Shown: in pieces, positions 34,339-37,591 of the stretch
Position numbering within the stretch: the first letter of the stretch is position 1
Layout: each line of letters starts with the position of its first letter
Source: Bacillota bacterium
Lineage (GTDB): Bacteria > Bacillota > Clostridia > Saccharofermentanales > DTU023
Direction of reading: 5' to 3'
Length of the DNA stretch: 37,591 nucleotides
Assembly (NCBI GenBank): GCA_023388605.1
Contig: JAEWFX010000064.1
Coordinates: 1-37,591 of the forward strand
Notes under the pieces: generated by a model
What the model was told of the DNA's origin: nothing
What the model saw: the letters and a program-made list of their open reading frames with translations, nothing else
Database searches by the model: none
Program-made: the position numbers and the translations under genes

Positions 34339-36588
34339 TTAAACTTTATCGTGGAAAGTACGATTGATAACTTCTTGTTGTTGCTCGCGCGACAGACGAT
34401 TGAAGCGTACAGCGTAACCAGATACACGAATGGTTAAGTTCGGATACTTTTCGGGATGCTCCATAGCATCGATCAATAGCATTCTGTTCAATACGTTGAC
34501 GTTGAGATGGAAGGCACTCTGACTGAAATAGCCATCCATGATCGAAGTCAAGTGAGTGATCTGATCTTGCTTGTCGTGTCCCAAACTCTCAGGGACGATG
34601 GAGAAGGTATTGGAGATACCATCTTGGCAGACACAGTCGTAAGGTATCTTAGCTACTGAGTTCAGAGAGGCTAGAGCACCGGAGTTATCACGTCCATGCA
34701 TGGGGTTAGCACCAGGTGCAAAAGCTTCACCCTTCTTACGTCCATCAGGCGTTGAACCAGTCTTCTTGCCGTACACTACGTTCGAAGTGATGGTCAAGAG
34801 CGACAGAGTATGCTCAGCATTGCGATAGGTAGGATGTTTCTTCAACAGATCTGAGAAATACTTGACTATATCGATGGCAATTGAATCTACACGATCGTCG
34901 TCGTTACCGTAGGTCGGGAATTCGCCGTCGATCTCAAAATCGGTTGCGAGACCATTCTCGTCACGCAGCACTTTGACTTTGGCATATTTAACAGCACTGA
35001 GTGAGTCAGCGACGATGGAGATACCAGCCACACCGAAAGCCATAAAGCGATGGACTTCGCTGTCGTGCAGAGCCATCTGACCTGCTTCGTAAGCATATTT
35101 ATCGTGCATATAGTGGATGGTATTCATGGTGTTGACATAGAGTTCAGCCATCTTCTCTAACACTAGACGATAATTGTTCATCAACTTATCGTAGTCGAGA
35201 TATTCATCTTTGATGGGCTCTATTCCCTCCATAACCTTGAGAGGTTCACCGGTCACTTTATGCTTCTTGATCTCATCTACACCACCGTTGATAGCATAGA
35301 GCAGAGCTTTGGCTAGGTTAGCACGTGCACCGAAGAACTGCATCTGCTTACCGATTTGCATAGCAGATACACAGCAGGCGATAGCATAGTCTTGACCGTA
35401 GATCTCACGCATCAGATCATCGTTCTCATATTGCAGAGCACCGGTATCGATACTCATCTGAGCACAATAGCGTTTGAAATTTTCAGGCAGCTCTTCGGAC
35501 CAGAGCACGGTCATATTCGGCTCAGGAGATGAACCTAAGTTAGTCAAGCTGTGTAAGAAGCGGAAAGAAGTTTTACATACCATAGTGCGACCATCTTTGG
35601 CCATACCACCGATGGATTCAGTGACCCAAGTTGGATCACCAGCGAATAATTCATCGTATTCGGGAGTACGCAAGTGACGTACCAGACGCAGTTTGATGAT
35701 CAGATGATCGACCAATTCCTGAGCCTTAGCTTCATCTAAGATGCCGGCATCGATATCACGTTGCAGATAGATGTCGATGAAATTGGTATTGCGACCAAAA
35801 GACATGGCAGCACCGTTATTCTCTTTGACAGCAGCTAAGTAGGCGAAGTACAGCCATTGGATTGCTTCTTTAGCATTTTCAGCGGGACGTGAAATATCAA
35901 AACCATATTGCTCAGCCATCTTTTTGATCTCTGCTAAAGCACGATATTGCTCGGAGATCTCCTCGCGATGTCTGATTACATCTTCTGTGGCAGCACCTTT
36001 TACATTGTTGTAATCCTTGAGTTTCTCTGCCATCAGACGATCGATACCATAGAGGGCGACGCGGCGATAATCACCGATGATACGTCCACGTCCATAAGCA
36101 TCAGGTAAACCAGTCAACAAACCAGCGGTACGAGCTTGACGCATCTCTTTGGTGTAAGCATCGAAGACACCTTGATTGTGGCTTTTACGGTATTCGTTGA
36201 AGCTAGCAGCTAGCTGGGGATCGATTTCCATGCCATATGCTTTGAGCGAACTCTCAACCATACGGAAACCACCGTAAGGATTCATAATACGCTTCAAAGG
36301 CTGATCGGTCTGTAGGCCAACAATTTCCTCGATCTCTTTGTTCATATAACCGGGTGCAAAATTATTGATACCTGAGAACTTAGTGGTATCTACTTTCACT
36401 TGACCAGAAGCTACTTCTTCATTGATCAATTGGTCCATCTGCTCACGTAGAGATTGGGTCGCTGCAGTAGGCTCTGCCAAAAAGCTGCTATCTCCCTCGT
36501 ATGGGGTGTAGTTCAGATCGATAAAATTGGCGACATCGATATTGTCCGTCCAGTTACCTTCTTTGAAACCTTGCCACGCACGTTGCAT
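34339..36588 (-). CDS. pflB: Pyruvate formate-lyase
   Basis: This 749-residue glycyl radical enzyme converts pyruvate and CoA to acetyl-CoA and formate in anaerobic cells. The active-site pair Cys405-Cys406 lies in IACCVSAMQIG, and the radical site is Gly724 in RVSGYAVRF near the C-terminus. Length is normal. AGGAGG lies 6 bases before the ATG. Upstream (36589-36680) there is a Crp/Fnr-type palindrome and a -10-like box. The activase-regulator fusion follows after a hairpin. Confidence 0.98.
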   Translation of the reverse strand: MQRAWQGFKEGNWTDNIDVANFIDLNYTPYEGDSSFLAEPTAATQSLREQMDQLINEEVASGQVKVDTTKFSGINNFAPGYMNKEIEEIVGLQTDQPLKRIMNPYGGFRMVESSLKAYGMEIDPQLAASFNEYRKSHNQGVFDAYTKEMRQARTAGLLTGLPDAYGRGRIIGDYRRVALYGIDRLMAEKLKDYNNVKGAATEDVIRHREEISEQYRALAEIKKMAEQYGFDISRPAENAKEAIQWLYFAYLAAVKENNGAAMSFGRNTNFIDIYLQRDIDAGILDEAKAQELVDHLIIKLRLVRHLRTPEYDELFAGDPTWVTESIGGMAKDGRTMVCKTSFRFLHSLTNLGSSPEPNMTVLWSEELPENFKRYCAQMSIDTGALQYENDDLMREIYGQDYAIACCVSAMQIGKQMQFFGARANLAKALLYAINGGVDEIKKHKVTGEPLKVMEGIEPIKDEYLDYDKLMNNYRLVLEKMAELYVNTMNTIHYMHDKYAYEAGQMALHDSEVHRFMAFGVAGISIVADSLSAVKYAKVKVLRDENGLATDFEIDGEFPTYGNDDDRVDSIAIDIVKYFSDLLKKHPTYRNAEHTLSLLTITSNVVYGKKTGSTPDGRKKGEAFAPGANPMHGRDNSGALASLNSVAKIPYDCVCQDGISNTFSIVPESLGHDKQDQITHLTSIMDGYFSQSAFHLNVNVLNRMLLIDAMEHPEKYPNLTIRVSGYAVRFNRLSREQQQEVINRTFHDKV

Positions 36589-36637
36589 GTTCTGCCTCCT
36601 ATATTGTTAATTATTTTGCTTTTTACTTCCGCGATAA

Positions 36638-36681
36638 AGTCTATCCTAATCGTTTTCAGCGGTAAGTGATCTGTATCACTT
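36638..36681 (-). promoter_or_regulatory. Candidate Crp/Fnr operator and -10 box of pflB
   Basis: The palindrome AAGTGAT-CTGT-ATCACTT (36664-36681) has perfect 7-bp arms and a 4-base spacer, matching the FNR/Crp class of half-sites (GTGAT/ATCAC). On the minus strand a -10-like TAGACT lies at 36643-36638. If transcription starts near 36631, the palindrome is centred at -41.5, the normal place for a class II activator. The leader would be about 43 bases. Confidence 0.6.
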
Positions 36682-36770
36682 TAAAAAAATTAACATCACA
36701 TGCAAATTCGTATATTTAGTGTTGTACGAAAATTAAAAACGCTATACGGCGAGCTCATTTAATATACAGC

Positions 36771-36808
36771 AAAAAAATAAAAAAATGTACCTCAAGTGAG
36801 GTACATTT
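36771..36808 (-). terminator. Strong terminator after the GlsB-like gene
   Basis: On the minus strand AAATGTACCTCA pairs with TGAGGTACATTT (12 bp, 2-base loop), followed by a long T tract (TTTTATTTTTTT). It ends transcription of the 36840-37100 gene and isolates the pflB promoter region. Confidence 0.93.
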
Positions 36809-36839
36809 ATACGTATAAAAAATTAGGTTTTACCAAAAC

Positions 36840-37100
36840 TTATTCTCTTCTTTTACCGCCAAACATTTTTGCTAGTGTAAGCAAGACGCAAGCACCAATG
36901 ATAGCCACGATAAGTTGGGGAATACCAAAAATTACTAATTTGGTTGCCTTTGCAATAATATTGAAAACAAAGCCACCTACAATAGCTCCTACAATGCCGA
37001 GAAGCACATAGCCAATAAAGCTAGATCTGGAACCCATGATACGGCTAGCTAAAAATCCTGCTACCGCACCGACCACAATCCACGAAATTAAACCCCACAT
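36840..37100 (-). CDS. GlsB/YeaQ/YmgE family small membrane protein
   Basis: This 86-residue protein has three hydrophobic segments and the glycine-rich family pattern: WIVVGAVAGFLASRIMG, then GYVLLGIVGAIVGGFV. The family is often annotated as transglycosylase-associated and is linked to stress in several bacteria, but no biochemical activity is established. AAGGAAG precedes the ATG. A hairpin with a T tract lies in its leader (37124-37144) and a strong terminator follows. Confidence 0.85.
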   Translation of the reverse strand: MWGLISWIVVGAVAGFLASRIMGSRSSFIGYVLLGIVGAIVGGFVFNIIAKATKLVIFGIPQLIVAIIGACVLLTLAKMFGGKRRE

Positions 37101-37114
37101 AGTTCTTCCTTTCC

Positions 37115-37144
37115 AATAAAAAAGAGTAAAGCCAAGCTTTACTC
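37115..37144 (-). terminator. Terminator or attenuator upstream of the GlsB-like gene
   Basis: On the minus strand GAGTAAAGC pairs with GCTTTACTC (9 bp, 3-base loop) followed by TTTTTTATT, 15 bases before the GlsB-like Shine-Dalgarno region. It either ends the LPXTG transcript or, because a perfect TATAAT lies upstream at 37162-37167, acts as an attenuator in the leader of the GlsB-like gene. Confidence 0.8.
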
Positions 37145-37161
37145 AAAAGTCTTATATGATT

Positions 37162-37167
37162 ATTATA
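37162..37167 (-). promoter_or_regulatory. Perfect -10 hexamer upstream of the GlsB-like gene
   Basis: TATAAT is present on the minus strand, 62 bases upstream of the ATG at 37100. No good -35 hexamer is at 16-18 bases, so this is only a candidate promoter. Confidence 0.4.
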
Positions 37168-37198
37168 ACCACCTATTTGCTATAAACTATTTCCTACG

Positions 37199-37230
37199 TT
37201 ACTGAAGCTCCTTTGTGGGAGCTTCAGTAA
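37199..37230 (-). repeat. 13-bp perfect hairpin downstream of the LPXTG gene
   Basis: TTACTGAAGCTCC and GGAGCTTCAGTAA form a perfect 13-bp stem with a 6-base loop. There is no T tract after it on either strand, so it is not a standard intrinsic terminator; it may protect the 3' end of the transcript. Confidence 0.75.
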
Positions 37231-37252
37231 AATTGCTATAGGCTATTCAGCT

Positions 37253-37273
37253 CAACAGAACTTAGTTCTGTTG
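37253..37273 (-). repeat. Hairpin containing the LPXTG gene stop codon
   Basis: CAACAGAAC and GTTCTGTTG form a perfect 9-bp stem whose 3-base loop is the TAA stop codon of the LPXTG gene on the minus strand. No T tract follows directly. Confidence 0.7.
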
Positions 37274-37591
37274 GTACTTACGATAGCTAAATACTAATAC
37301 TGCACATACTACCAGCAAGAAAACCGCCATGTAGCTACTGTCTTCACCAGTTTTAGGCAATTGCTTGTTCTTATTTTTTGCAACTGCGGTAGTCACACCA
37401 GCTTTATCAACTTCCTGTACTGCGGTGGTTTTCACAACTTGAACTTGTGTCACCTTAACAGTTGTAATTTCTGGCTTGGCTACAGTTGTAGGGATAACAA
37501 CTACAGGAGCTTGTGTCGTTTGCTTAGTCTCGATCACAGGAACATCCGTCTCGACAGTTTTTTCAGTTGTTGTGGGCTTACTCACCGTAGG
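37262..37591 (-). CDS. C-terminal end of an LPXTG-anchored surface protein (partial)
   Basis: The frame is open to the window edge, so the gene begins outside; the GTG at 37585 is unlikely to be the true start. The visible 109 residues are a Thr/Val/Pro-rich, low-complexity stalk with repeated short units around VTQV, VVKTT and VPVIETK, then the sortase signal LPKTGED, a hydrophobic helix (AVFLLVVCAVLVFSY) and a short basic tail (RKYQQN). Sortase would cut after Thr and join the protein to peptidoglycan. The stalk composition suggests an extended wall-spanning region; the outer domain and ligand are unknown. Confidence 0.88.
   Translation of the reverse strand, partial: PTVSKPTTTEKTVETDVPVIETKQTTQAPVVVIPTTVAKPEITTVKVTQVQVVKTTAVQEVDKAGVTTAVAKNKNKQLPKTGEDSSYMAVFLLVVCAVLVFSYRKYQQN

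Noticed and set aside
36604..36612. TTGTTAA half-site like that of the redox regulator Rex near the pflB ribosome binding site
   Set aside because: The second half (TTAACAA) is not at the expected spacing; one half-site by chance is common in AT-rich DNA.
1..37591. tRNA, rRNA, CRISPR array, insertion sequence or riboswitch
   Set aside because: No cloverleaf, regular repeat-spacer array, transposase or known riboswitch core was visible on either strand.

Overview
This window looks like a chromosomal core region of an anaerobic, fermentative, low-to-middle GC Gram-positive bacterium, most likely class Clostridia. The signs are Shine-Dalgarno sites of the AGGAGG type, an LPXTG cell-wall anchor, a pyruvate formate-lyase operon, QueH, RqcH, a long (about 400 residue) form of PRPP synthetase typical of Clostridia, and a comEC-holA order typical of Firmicutes. 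No rRNA, tRNA, CRISPR array, IS element or phage gene is visible. Nearly all genes lie on the minus strand; only yihY and galM run on the plus strand.

Layout, in minus-strand transcription order from the right end. (1) 37591-36840: the C-terminal end of an LPXTG surface protein and a small GlsB/YeaQ-type membrane protein, separated by several hairpins. (2) 36588-32800: pflB, a terminator-like hairpin, then one ORF that joins the PFL-activating radical SAM enzyme to a complete Crp/Fnr-type regulator. A Crp/Fnr-type palindrome lies upstream of pflB, so enzyme, activase and a candidate regulator form a compact unit. (3) 32627-32277: a divergent Hfq-like Sm protein with its own promoter and a hairpin next to the ribosome binding site. 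(4) 30053-32181 (plus strand): yihY-galM. (5) 29949-20903: a long probable operon ruvC-ruvA-ruvB-queH-rqcH-small membrane protein-nagB-prs-prs-engB covering recombination, queuosine, ribosome rescue, amino-sugar and PRPP metabolism. (6) 20813-6093: comEC-holA-SEC-C protein-asnS, then radC-mreC-mreD-mrdA-(degenerate mgsA)-metallo-hydrolase-pheS-pheT. (7) 5970-210: three TadE/TadG-like pseudopilin genes joined tightly to secA and secG, closed by a strong terminator, then the start of a very basic unidentified protein.

The least ordinary signals are: the pflA-crp fusion, whose junction still holds a full Shine-Dalgarno plus ATG and is one A away from two separate genes; a 39-bp motif (32 of 39 bases identical) found only upstream of comEC and of the pseudopilin-secA operon, suggesting a shared and possibly competence-linked regulon; a methylglyoxal synthase homologue that has lost most active-site residues; a divergent Hfq; an overlapping tandem pair of PRPP synthetases; and the absence of mreB from its usual place between radC and mreC. 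All calls come from reading the sequence; no database search or structure prediction was run.
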